Below, in pieces: positions 47,383 to 56,089 of a DNA stretch of 64,000 bases (position 1 is the stretch's first letter; every line of letters starts with the position of its first letter). The position numbers and the translations under genes are program-made. The notes beneath the pieces are model-generated. The model was not told where the DNA came from. It did not search any database and saw only the letters and a program-made list of their open reading frames with translations. Source of the DNA: Petrolisthes cinctipes (taxonomy: Eukaryota > Arthropoda > Malacostraca > Decapoda > Porcellanidae); the NCBI GenBank assembly GCA_033782935.1, contig JAWQEG010001538.1, positions 372,001-436,000 on the forward strand, written 5' to 3'.

Positions 47383-48144
47383 AATAAAGAAATATCATCC
47401 TTGATGCAATATGTATATATACTAGTTTATTCTGAATGGCCCTAGTTTGTGTTGTATTTTTATGTACTGTACTGGTTTATACTGGCCCTAGTTGCTGGTT
47501 TATTGTCACAAGAGAATACTGTATCTAGAATTTTAAGTTGTTAAATTAATTCAGTTTTATGTTGTGTAGAGTGTGTGTGTGTTGGACTGGAGTTGGGAAC
47601 CTGGTAAACCTAATGATATTATATTTCTCTAGAGATCAGAATGTTAGGGCAGGGGATATCCTTTTCAACAGATCCCCATTCTTGTAGTAATTTATTGCTT
47701 GTTCCTATTTTAATTTTCCTTTAAATAACCGGTTTCCTGTTATGCTTTCCCTATTTACCCTGAATTCCATTTACCATTTGGCTTCCCACAGTCCCAGAGA
47801 TTAAATATACACAATAATAATCACAATCATGTATTTAATTTTAACCTACTTTTACAGAACCATGTTTGCCATAAATGAAATCAACAGTTAAACCCAAATC
47901 ATTATTTACAGAAGTACATTCACTATTGATTGGGTTTTTAATCATACTTGTAAGCATGCTCAAGTTTTTCTGGTACAAGTTTTATTGAGAGAATTACCGT
48001 TTTGTAGCAGTGTTGCCAGATTCGGCTAGGTCCTAGTATTTTGCCCCGGTAATTTCCTGTACTTTACCACTGATATTTCCCGATAGTTTGCCCAGGTTAG
48101 GTCCCGGTAGTCTGCCCAGGTTAGGCCTCTAGTCTGATGCGGTC

Positions 48145-48163
48145 TAGGTTAGGTTAGGTTAGG
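48145..48163 (+). repeat. Short (TTAGG)n run
   Basis: About four TTAGG units, within TTAGG-rich sequence 48100-48180. It matches the arthropod telomere unit but is too short for a telomere. Confidence 0.6.
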
Positions 48164-48511
48164 TAAAGTCAGGTAAGGTCAGGCTAATTTCAAAATGCCC
48201 CATTTGAATGGGGCATTTGCGGAGGAAGTGCCAAAAAAGAAAATAGTCTTTGAATGGTCTAAATAAGTGGGTAATGAAGGTAGGAAAACCTTATGCAAGA
48301 ACGGTAATTCATTCAATATTTAGTTTTTCTTATTGACTCTTGTATGAAAAAAACACATGTTTCTCCAATTTGTCGAGAATGGTTACTGTCCTATTTGCAG
48401 CCACAAATTATACTCCTTGCAATTGCAAAGTATAGTCTGCTGCACAGATCCATGAACAATCTGAGAGTAGCTTTTTAATGAAGCTAACACATGGCCAATG
48501 GCTGGCATCAG

Positions 48512-48590
48512 TCACATTTCCACTTGAGAAACCCATAACTACATTATCAAGTTGATATTGTAGTTATGGGTTTCTCAAGTGGAAATGTGA
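48512..48590. repeat. 32-bp perfect inverted repeat, 15-bp spacer
   Basis: The left arm 48512-48543 starts TCACATTTCCACTTGAG and the right arm 48559-48590 is its exact reverse complement. Confidence 0.95.
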
Positions 48591-48617
48591 TATTATGTTG
48601 ATAGTATCAACATAATA
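48591..48617. repeat. 27-bp perfect palindrome
   Basis: TATTATGTTGATA, one G, then its reverse complement; it directly abuts the preceding hairpin. Confidence 0.95.
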
Positions 48618-48982
48618 TATGCAGGTAGGGAAACACTCGATTTGTCATCAAATTCTGAGAGTGCCGAGCATAATGCTGGGAAAAACTGCTCTGCTGAGTT
48701 TTGTGATGCCATCTTCAATGTTTACAAACAAAGGAACTTCAACCCGGGTTGGTGGTCGGCGTGTTCTATTTACACCATACAACCCGGGTCTTTCGGAGCA
48801 ACCCAGGTTGCCAACCCGGGTTGATCGAGTGGCATAAATAGAAGACGCCTTAACACACACTTCCATTTCCCCCGTATCTACCTAAATAACAGTTTATAAT
48901 CAAGGCTCTCATTATCCCTCACGTGATAGCAGCCTTGTAATTTTCTGAATACTTTTAATAATAGCTCGTTGTATTGAAATAT

Positions 48983-49648
48983 TGGAATTTTACTATGAAA
49001 CCCTTTTTTTGTCATTTGTCTCTTGGTAGCAGAAATTATTATTTGCTCTGTATCTCTCTTCTCTGTGTGTATCTCTCTTTTCTGTGTGCATGTAATATAC
49101 TTATATAATTATATAAGCCAGTACACACACACATAACATAATAATGTTGGTGACAGAGGTTCTATTGGTTTTATCTGTCATGAGTTGTGAGAGAACTATA
49201 TTTATAATTATTTAAACATTGTAATAGTTCCATCAAGTAATACATGGGATGCACAGTTGAGGTTTCATCGGACATGTTAATAAAGAAGCTGGCAACTATT
49301 TTCAACATTTCTTAAAATTAAACTTTATTGAAGGCGTGTTAAGGTCTAAAATCCTGTGTTTCCCATCATACAACACCTTCCCAATACTCACACCGTTGTA
49401 TTTGATGCCGTTTTGGTCTTTACTGTCTTCTGCTACAATGTTGATATTAGTGTGAATTTCCATATACACCTTGTCTTGTGAACTGACTGACTGCACCACC
49501 TTACACATCTTCAAGTCATCAGGACTGCCAACATGTAGGTGAGGGAATATTTCCACACTCAGTCTTCAGTACCCTTACCAGTTTAGTGGTTTTCAACCAA
49601 CTCATAATCCTTTTGGAGTATCAAAACTAATTTGGGCTAACGAGACTA
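48983..49648. other. Interior of the long inverted repeat; one unknown ORF
   Basis: Mostly AT-rich. On the minus strand 49302-49556 a frame of about 84 codons is open (FPHLHVGSPDDLKMCKV near its start, ending FNFKKC), beginning with GTG rather than ATG. No family is recognised. It may be an exon end of the element that carries the inverted repeat. Confidence 0.3.
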
Positions 49649-49735
49649 GAGTTACTTGTTACTTGTTACTTGTTGTTGGATATTCTATGCCCCGCTCCAC
49701 CAGCAGATGTTGCTCCGCAGGGCCTCTCAATATTA

Positions 49736-52609
49736 CTAAACACTATAATCACTTGTAATACTCATATCATCCGTGTCGTAACACTCAGCGAACAAATGTG
49801 TTTTCAGTCTTTTCTTAAAAATCGTGCAATTTTCACTACTCCAGACATATAATGGCAATCCATTAAAGAGCCTTGGTGCACACCTTTCTAACGCTCTGAA
49901 ACCCATTGTCAGAATACTCCTTGGCTCATTTAACCTGTATTGGTCATCACTATGCCTGAGTTCCATTGAGGTATTTACTTGAAAACCTCTTAAAAGATTC
50001 ATCAAGTACTCCGGTTTTCCAAATTTTAATGCTCGGAATGTTAGAAGACATATCTTGTAAACAAGCCTCGCCTTTATTGGTAACCAATGTAAGTCAATGA
50101 GTGCTGGGGTTATCCTCTCACGAGATGGAAGATCTTTGATTAATCTCGCTGCTCTATTCATTACGTTTTGCAATTTTCTTAACCGATAGTCTGGCAAACC
50201 ATAATATAGGGAATTGCAGTAATCCAGTCTGCTTATGACATAGTTATGAAGAAGCATCTTCACGGTATCCTGATCTAAATATTTTCTAACAAAAGCAATG
50301 TTCCTCAGGTGATAACCAGAAACTTTCACCACTTGATTAATTTGAGCTTCGAAAGAGAGATTTTCGTCTAGCAACACTCCTAAGTCTTTCACTTTGTTTC
50401 TTACATCCAGCGTACTACCATGCACTCGTAAGCTTGAGATGTCCAATCTTCTAAGAGTGGTCTTCTTTCCAACGACCAAACACTCAGTTTTACTTGGGTT
50501 TAACTTGAGTTGTTTCAAATCCATCCAATCCTTAATATCGGACATAATAACACTCAAATTCACCTCTGCATCCACCACATTATTTATAGATATATAAAAC
50601 TGTGTATCATCAGCAAATAGTTTGAAGTTCGCACCATGTTTCTCTAGTATATGTGATAGTTTGATAGTGTAGATACAGAAGAGAATAGGATCCAATACAC
50701 TCCCCTGAGGGACTCCTCTTCGCAGGGGTCTATTTCTTGAAAAGGATTTCCCAATCAGTACACAATATGTTCTATCTTTTAAATAACTTTCCAGATAGAC
50801 CAGTACATTCCCCTCAACACCTATAGACTTTAAATCATCTAGGAGTATAGTATGTACTACTGTGTCAAATGCAGCACTCAAATCAAGCATAATAAGAACA
50901 CTACACTTTCCTTCATCCATTAACACTATTAGGTCATTTACTACAGTACATAGTGCAGTCTCAGTTGAGTATAGCCGCCTATATGCAGACTGACTATCAG
51001 GTATAGCCTTCACCTTATTCAAGTGATGCCATAACTGATCTAAAATCACATTTTCAATCACTTTCGATAAAAAGGTCAGATTTGATACTGGTCTATACGA
51101 ACTTAGACTCTGAGGATCAAGGTTGCCTTTTACAATAGGCTTGATAATAGCCAATTTCTCACTCTCCGGAAAAACATTGTTATCAAAACTTAGGTTGATA
51201 ATTTGCAGGAACACATTAAAAATTTCGTCTACATTTTTACTCGTTATAACGTCCGATACAGGTAACGGATCATTATCGCAATGAGTTAATTTCACTCGTT
51301 GTACAATTTCTTTCATCTTGGCCATACCGATGTTTTGAAAGCAAAGTAATTTGCTCTCAGACATTTGAGTATGTCTATGCATCACATTCAAACCACTTCC
51401 TGGAAAGCTTTCCACTATAGTTGCTATTTTATTGTAAAAAAATTCTAAGAATTTGTTTGCAAGTACTTCATCAGGATATCCTTCAGGCAGCCTAGGCTTC
51501 TTTTTATTACCAGTTAAATTGTTGAGTATGAGATATAGTTTATTCATATCTGACCTGGCCTCCTTGACTTTACTAGAGTAATATTGCCTCTTTCTCCGTA
51601 CTATGAGTCTGTTTTCTTCTCTCTTTGTGTGTTGATAATCTCTTCTAGCAATATCAGTGCGTTGTCTACGCCAAGCTCTTTCTTTTTTTTTCTTCTTCTT
51701 TGCCTTAGCTCGTGATATCTCACCATTAAACCATGGTGCATGATCTTTCTCAATTATTTCCTTTGTAATTACAGGACACATTGCCTCATATTCTTCTTTA
51801 AAAACACGATTATACAAAATCGATACACATCGCACACACTTTCCCGCCTCCGTCATATCATGTTCACAGCTATTTTGCATCTCTGTTTCCAACCTTCGTA
51901 TCGCACTGTCAATAAGTGTCTCGGGATCGAAATATTTTTTAACTCTGAAACTGATCCATTTTCTTTGCGCCCTCTCTTTCTCAAAGGGAATTTCAAATCG
52001 AACTAACTTGTGAATTGGAAATATGCTGCATACTTCATCCACATCAATATTTTGTAGGAGATCGTGCCGTGCATCACAAAAAACCAGATCCAGCATATGT
52101 CCCGTACTAGACGTAGCCCTAGTCACTTTATTTACAAAATCAAAACCATTCATCATCTCTATGAATTCAACAGCATGATAGTTATCAGTATCATCCACCC
52201 ACAGATTGAAGTCACCCAATATGAATACATTTCTGCTTACTGAATCCACCGTCTCAAGATATAGTCTAAACTCAGCAAGAAATGTAACAGCGTTAGCACC
52301 TGGTGGCCTATACACCACTATGAAAACAAATTTCCGCCCACCCATCTCACAACTGACCTGCATATGCTCGAAACTAATCCATGACTCCACCTTATCTAAT
52401 TTTACTTTCTTAAAAATATTAGATACAAATAGTCCCACTCCACCACCTCTCTTGCCTTGCCTCGGCACATGCAAGAAAGTATGCGTCACGGGTGTCATTT
52501 CTCGAATCTTAGCTTTGTCATAACAACTCAGCCATGTCTCTGCCAAAGCCATGATATCAAAATGATCATTGTTAATTAGATCGCAAATATCCATTGTCTT
52601 ATTACCCAC
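49736..52609 (-). CDS. LINE ORF2: endonuclease and reverse transcriptase
   Basis: 957 codons without a stop. The frame begins before 52609 (FNAQSVGNKTMD) and overlaps the end of ORF1; the first in-frame ATG is five codons in, at 52594. Endonuclease: ALAETWL (~22), VYRPPGAN (~100), GDFNLW (~133); the last block reads FPIHKLV where SDH is usual, so a catalytic Asp may be lost. RT: YRPVSNLTFLSKVIENV, motif A LDLSAAFDT (~575), motif B GVPQGSVLDP (~631), active site FADDTQFYIS (~664). The C-terminal region YCNSLYYGLP and LIDLHWLPIKARL is typical of L2/CR1. Target-primed reverse transcription is the known role of the family. Confidence 0.9.
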   Translation of the reverse strand: MGNKTMDICDLINNDHFDIMALAETWLSCYDKAKIREMTPVTHTFLHVPRQGKRGGGVGLFVSNIFKKVKLDKVESWISFEHMQVSCEMGGRKFVFIVVYRPPGANAVTFLAEFRLYLETVDSVSRNVFILGDFNLWVDDTDNYHAVEFIEMMNGFDFVNKVTRATSSTGHMLDLVFCDARHDLLQNIDVDEVCSIFPIHKLVRFEIPFEKERAQRKWISFRVKKYFDPETLIDSAIRRLETEMQNSCEHDMTEAGKCVRCVSILYNRVFKEEYEAMCPVITKEIIEKDHAPWFNGEISRAKAKKKKKKERAWRRQRTDIARRDYQHTKREENRLIVRRKRQYYSSKVKEARSDMNKLYLILNNLTGNKKKPRLPEGYPDEVLANKFLEFFYNKIATIVESFPGSGLNVMHRHTQMSESKLLCFQNIGMAKMKEIVQRVKLTHCDNDPLPVSDVITSKNVDEIFNVFLQIINLSFDNNVFPESEKLAIIKPIVKGNLDPQSLSSYRPVSNLTFLSKVIENVILDQLWHHLNKVKAIPDSQSAYRRLYSTETALCTVVNDLIVLMDEGKCSVLIMLDLSAAFDTVVHTILLDDLKSIGVEGNVLVYLESYLKDRTYCVLIGKSFSRNRPLRRGVPQGSVLDPILFCIYTIKLSHILEKHGANFKLFADDTQFYISINNVVDAEVNLSVIMSDIKDWMDLKQLKLNPSKTECLVVGKKTTLRRLDISSLRVHGSTLDVRNKVKDLGVLLDENLSFEAQINQVVKVSGYHLRNIAFVRKYLDQDTVKMLLHNYVISRLDYCNSLYYGLPDYRLRKLQNVMNRAARLIKDLPSRERITPALIDLHWLPIKARLVYKICLLTFRALKFGKPEYLMNLLRGFQVNTSMELRHSDDQYRLNEPRSILTMGFRALERCAPRLFNGLPLYVWSSENCTIFKKRLKTHLFAECYDTDDMSITSDYSV

Positions 52610-52659
52610 TGATTGTGCATTGAAAAAACAACCTCTAATAATGTTTAAGTTTGTGCTAT

Positions 52660-53208
52660 TCAGTATCCGTTTTCTGTGCTACTTTTGATTTTCTGGAGTT
52701 CCTCTTGCATCACTGAACAATACCTCACATCATTTGCCATATGCTCAAAATCAGTTTTCTTAAACCTCTTACAGCTTACACATTTTCTCTCAGTAGACGT
52801 ACAATCCCTCGTGTTATGGTTACCAGCACACTTAGCACATATTGGATCTTCTCCCTTTCCTTTGGATAAACATGTAAGTGCAGTATGACCGAACCTTTGA
52901 CAGTGATAGCAGACCGTCGCCCTATATCTGTCCCTCACGGAATAGACACCCCATCCCAATTTAACTTGATCACGATTCTTATGAATTAGCTCCCTTATCT
53001 CTGGATCACACTTAATAATATAATGAGTGGTACCACCTGTAGCAGGCTTGTCAAAAAGTAGCTCCATTTTTGCCTTGACGTCAGTTACCCCTTGTAAGTA
53101 GTCATTTCGATCAATCATGATCTCAATTAGCTTATCACCAGATTCTTCCTCTTTGTTGACGTTACAAATCATTATTTTAGGCTTTAACTTCCTTACATTC
53201 TTGGTCAT
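52660..53208 (-). CDS. LINE ORF1: gag-like RNA-binding protein
   Basis: 182 codons from the ATG at 53206-53208; an upstream in-frame TAG limits the frame. An N-terminal RRM-like half (PKIMICNVNKE) is followed by Cys/His knuckles CYHCQRFGHTALTC, CAKCAGNHNTRDC and CVSCKRF with a distant H and C (about 52900-52730). It is shorter than usual for such gags, so the 5' end of the element may be truncated. ORF2 lies in another frame and overlaps its end, which suggests coupled translation. Confidence 0.75.
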   Translation of the reverse strand: MTKNVRKLKPKIMICNVNKEEESGDKLIEIMIDRNDYLQGVTDVKAKMELLFDKPATGGTTHYIIKCDPEIRELIHKNRDQVKLGWGVYSVRDRYRATVCYHCQRFGHTALTCLSKGKGEDPICAKCAGNHNTRDCTSTERKCVSCKRFKKTDFEHMANDVRYCSVMQEELQKIKSSTENGY

Positions 53209-53810
53209 CAACGTCAATCTCTAATTAATGCAGAAAAAAAAAATACAGTTGACAAGCCTGTGGGTGCCAGACGCAATCTCCCTGGCCTCTGCTCACATGT
53301 ATTATCTGCCAAAATAAAAAAAAATCGCTACCTAGAAACAGACGAAATACTGAGGGATTTATAGTAAATTATCAAACAGCACGTGTTCACTATATTCAAT
53401 ACAACGAGCTATTATTAAAAGTATTCAGAATATTACAAGGTTGCTATCACGTGAGGGATAATGAGAGCCTTGATATTTGACACGATTATAAACTGTTAGG
53501 TAGATACGGGGGAAATGGAAGTGTGTGTTAGTGGTATTGTATTAACACTTGACACATGTAATATAAAGGTATTCACATTTGCTTCATTTAATAAATAGCA
53601 TTCTGGTTCATGATTCTTATTCAGTTATTGTGTAAGTATTTTTCAGAGTTTAGTGCTTGATAATAACCATTGAATATTATACGAATAAAGTATTCAATAA
53701 TGTTACCTCAGTTGTTTTTGTGTTACATCATAATATGAAAAAGTTAATCTTACCTTTTATTAATGATGTTAATAATTGACACGAATATTGGTATATAAAT
53801 AATTGATAAC

Positions 53811-54036
53811 CGGGTGTATTTTCGTACTTTATTAAAGCTTCCATTCATTTTTCACTTCCCCAAGAATAACCTCTCTTGTATAGGCAGGCACCCCCCCTAC
53901 CCTACTCAAATCCCTCCTTACTTCTCCCTTTCACCAGTGAATGGTTCGAGCGAGCAGAGCTCACAACTAGTGTTTCGGGGTTATCTCGGCCAACATTGAC
54001 AACGTTGGGTGGGCATCACGGAAGTGTGACCAGCTG
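53811..54036. other. No gene seen
   Basis: Short flank between the long inverted repeat and a MITE; pyrimidine-rich near 53885-53935. Confidence 0.5.
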
Positions 54037-54194
54037 TACAGTCATGGTCAATAGTCCTGCAACACCTTCCAATGAGATGGATTCGAAAAATTATCCGAAA
54101 CTATAGCTGGTGGTCCCTGCAATTTTGGTTCATAAGAGTCAATCAAATGGCTCGCTGTATTCACCAGGTTGCAGGACTTTAGACCATGACTGTA
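54037..54194. mobile_element. MITE, 158 bp, TA-flanked
   Basis: The left end TACAGTCATGGTCAATAGTC and the right end, reversed, TACAGTCATGGTCTAAAGTC match for about 30 bp; TA at both ends; Tc1/mariner type. Confidence 0.88.
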
Positions 54195-54600
54195 CAATGT
54201 TACCAGAACCGATATCACACCACTTAAAAGGTGTCTTGCCTGGGGGTGTCTTTACTTTTATGAGTGACTGTAAAGTCGGCGGCAAAAGTCCTGTCGCCTC
54301 ACCTGCTTCACCACAGTCTCGCTCCAGAACAGGTGGAGTGTGGACGTACTCGTGGCGCTCTGCCTACATTCTCGTTTGTGTTGTTGTTTTGTGTTGTTTT
54401 GGAGCTCTTGTTTGTATTTTTTGTGTTGTTTGTGAGTTCTTGTTTATGTGTTGTTGTTTCTGTGGTGTTGCTGGTGTTGTTTGTCTGTTGTGGTTCTGTG
54501 TATAGTTTTGTTGTGATTGTCTGTGTGTGTGTCCCTGGCTGATTGAGTGTTTAGTTGTTTGTGTTGTTGTTTCCTTTCCATCTAGGCCTTGCCTGGCCTA

Positions 54601-56088
54601 ATGGAGAGTGTGGATTCCTGCTTGGAGGCCGACTTGGCAATGTCGGAGGAAGACCAGTCTCCAATTGAGGATCACTGGCCTGAGCTGCCTTCTCGCAACC
54701 CTCCCCCCCTCTCCTCGGTCACTCCGCAGCTCAGGTTGCAGCCGTCCACCTCCTCAACCTCTACCAAGCAACCTGTTGATGCCTCGTCCGACTCCTCGCA
54801 GGATTCCGATGGTGTGGACTGTTTGCCTCCAGCTGCCAAGACTGCCAAGGGTGCTTCAGCTGTGCACGACGTACCTTCTCTGCCTCACCCTGGTGTTTCT
54901 TCTTTGTATACCAACTCCTTGCCCTCGTCCAACCTTCCTGCTTTTGCCCCGAGAGATGCCTATGTCAAACTCTCCTTCTCTGGAAACCCATCTACGGACA
55001 CAAAGCTGCGTTGGTTGTCTGATGTCAACAGGGCCTTCCAATTGCAGCGTGAACTGGCTGAAGTCAAGATGGCTGCTGTCACCTCCCGGTTTGTCTACAT
55101 CTCTAGGAAGCGTCAGGACATCATTGATAGAGTGAAGGCTGGTGAATTTTTATCTCTGCCTCTCATTCTTGAAGACTCACCTGAGAGGCCTCGTAAGTTC
55201 CCCAGCTACATCCTCACCCGTTTTCCTATTGATGTTGACCCGAAACTTGCCAAAGGATACCCTGGTGTGTACTTTGCCCGTCGTTTTTTCCAAGATGGTT
55301 CCCCCATTAGCCGTATTGTTGTTGTCTGGAGTCAACCCGATCCACCTCCAAATGAGATTTCCTTTGATTTCCTCCCTTGTCTTCCACCGTGTGAGGTGAG
55401 GAAACTTCATAATGACCAGCCTTGGTGCTACAGGTGCTGGGGTGTGGGGCATATCTCCCGGTACTGTTCTGCCAGGCCGAAATGTGCATGGTGTGCGGCC
55501 GACCATGATTCCAAGACGTGTCCTGTCAGGGGTGAACCATCACGTCCTGCTGCCTCCACCTCTGAGCCTTTACCTCCTGAAGATACGTCTCGATGGAAGT
55601 GTCCACGATGCCTTCAGCCAGGGGTTAACGTGTGGCATGGATGTACTCGACGTAAGGTCCAGGATCGTGTCTCTACTATTGCTCCGCCTCCACCACCACC
55701 ACCACCACCACCTCCCCAGTCTGCTCCTCCTACCAGCCCTGCTCCTCCTACCAGCCCTGCCTCACCTCCAGACCTGGCCCTCCGCAAGTCTGTTGCTACC
55801 CTCATGGCACGATGTACGGCTCTCGAAAACCGCTTTTCTGCCCTTGAAGCCAGGATTGATGGGCTGGTTGCCGCTCAGGCTGCCAATGACTCCAAACTCT
55901 CCACCTTGGTCGAGGCTCAGCAGGCCATCATCTCAACTGTCACTACCCTTACCGAAAAGATGGATACTGTTGCATCTCGCCTTGAAAAGCTTTTCGAGTC
56001 AGTCCCTTCTCCTGGTCCATCTTCTTCTCCAGGTCGCTCATCTGCCCCCACTCACCGGACTTCTACCTCCAAATACAGAGTTCGCTAG
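54601..56088 (+). CDS. LINE C ORF1 (gag-like, zinc knuckles, coiled coil)
   Basis: 495 uninterrupted codons from ATG 54601 to TAG 56086-56088. The N-terminal third is Ser/Pro-rich and probably disordered. The middle (~120-270) is a RRM-like region. Cys/His clusters are CYRCWGVGHISRYC (~276), CAWCAADHDSKTC and CPRCLQPGVNVWHGC (~340). A run of nine prolines plus PTSPAP repeats (~365-395) and a heptad-like region ALENRFSALEARIDGLVAAQ (~402) follow. Family role: binding LINE RNA and forming the particle. ORF2 begins in the +1 frame right at the stop. Confidence 0.85.
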   Translation: MESVDSCLEADLAMSEEDQSPIEDHWPELPSRNPPPLSSVTPQLRLQPSTSSTSTKQPVDASSDSSQDSDGVDCLPPAAKTAKGASAVHDVPSLPHPGVSSLYTNSLPSSNLPAFAPRDAYVKLSFSGNPSTDTKLRWLSDVNRAFQLQRELAEVKMAAVTSRFVYISRKRQDIIDRVKAGEFLSLPLILEDSPERPRKFPSYILTRFPIDVDPKLAKGYPGVYFARRFFQDGSPISRIVVVWSQPDPPPNEISFDFLPCLPPCEVRKLHNDQPWCYRCWGVGHISRYCSARPKCAWCAADHDSKTCPVRGEPSRPAASTSEPLPPEDTSRWKCPRCLQPGVNVWHGCTRRKVQDRVSTIAPPPPPPPPPPPQSAPPTSPAPPTSPASPPDLALRKSVATLMARCTALENRFSALEARIDGLVAAQAANDSKLSTLVEAQQAIISTVTTLTEKMDTVASRLEKLFESVPSPGPSSSPGRSSAPTHRTSTSKYRVR

Positions 56089-56089
56089 T

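Larger units (their letters stand above)
45902..48850. mobile_element. PIF/Harbinger-type element, 2.95 kb, TAA target duplication
   Basis: The ends are AGGCGTCTTCTATTTATGCC and, reversed, AGGCGTCTTCTATTTATGCC. TAA stands at 45899-45901 and again at 48851-48853. The opposite arm of the long inverted repeat keeps the empty site with a single TTA (53528-53530), which proves the boundaries. A 3-bp TWA duplication is characteristic of PIF/Harbinger. CCCGGGTTG-type motifs are iterated just inside both ends (about 45960-46040 and 48740-48825). No DDE transposase frame remains. Confidence 0.85.
49651..53290 (-). mobile_element. L2/CR1-like LINE with open ORF2
   Basis: Minus-strand non-LTR retrotransposon with ORF1 (53208-52660), ORF2 (to 49736), a short 3' UTR, and a 3' tail of 7-bp repeats (GTTACTT on the plus strand, 49651-49675), as is usual for CR1/L2 elements. 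The 5' end is approximate and may be truncated, since ORF1 is short. It lies inside the long inverted repeat. Confidence 0.85.
45624..53810. mobile_element. Long inverted repeat (about 415-bp arms) enclosing a LINE
   Basis: The right arm 53393-53810 is the reverse complement of the left arm, which is split into 45624-45898 and 48854-48982 by a PIF/Harbinger-type insertion. The outer ends read GTTATCAATTATTTATATA. After removing the two insertions the interior is only about 0.8 kb. It could be a non-autonomous DNA element with long TIRs (Maverick-like or other) or an inverted duplication. No target duplication was found. Confidence 0.75.

Noticed and set aside
48195..48250. Similarity to the palindrome at 29.9 kb (AGTCTTTGAATGG)
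   Set aside because: Only about 13 shared bases; probably chance.
54608..55399. Long alternate-frame ORFs over LINE C ORF1
   Set aside because: The zinc knuckles and the uninterrupted 495 codons lie in the 54601 frame; the others are Leu/Ser-rich shadows.
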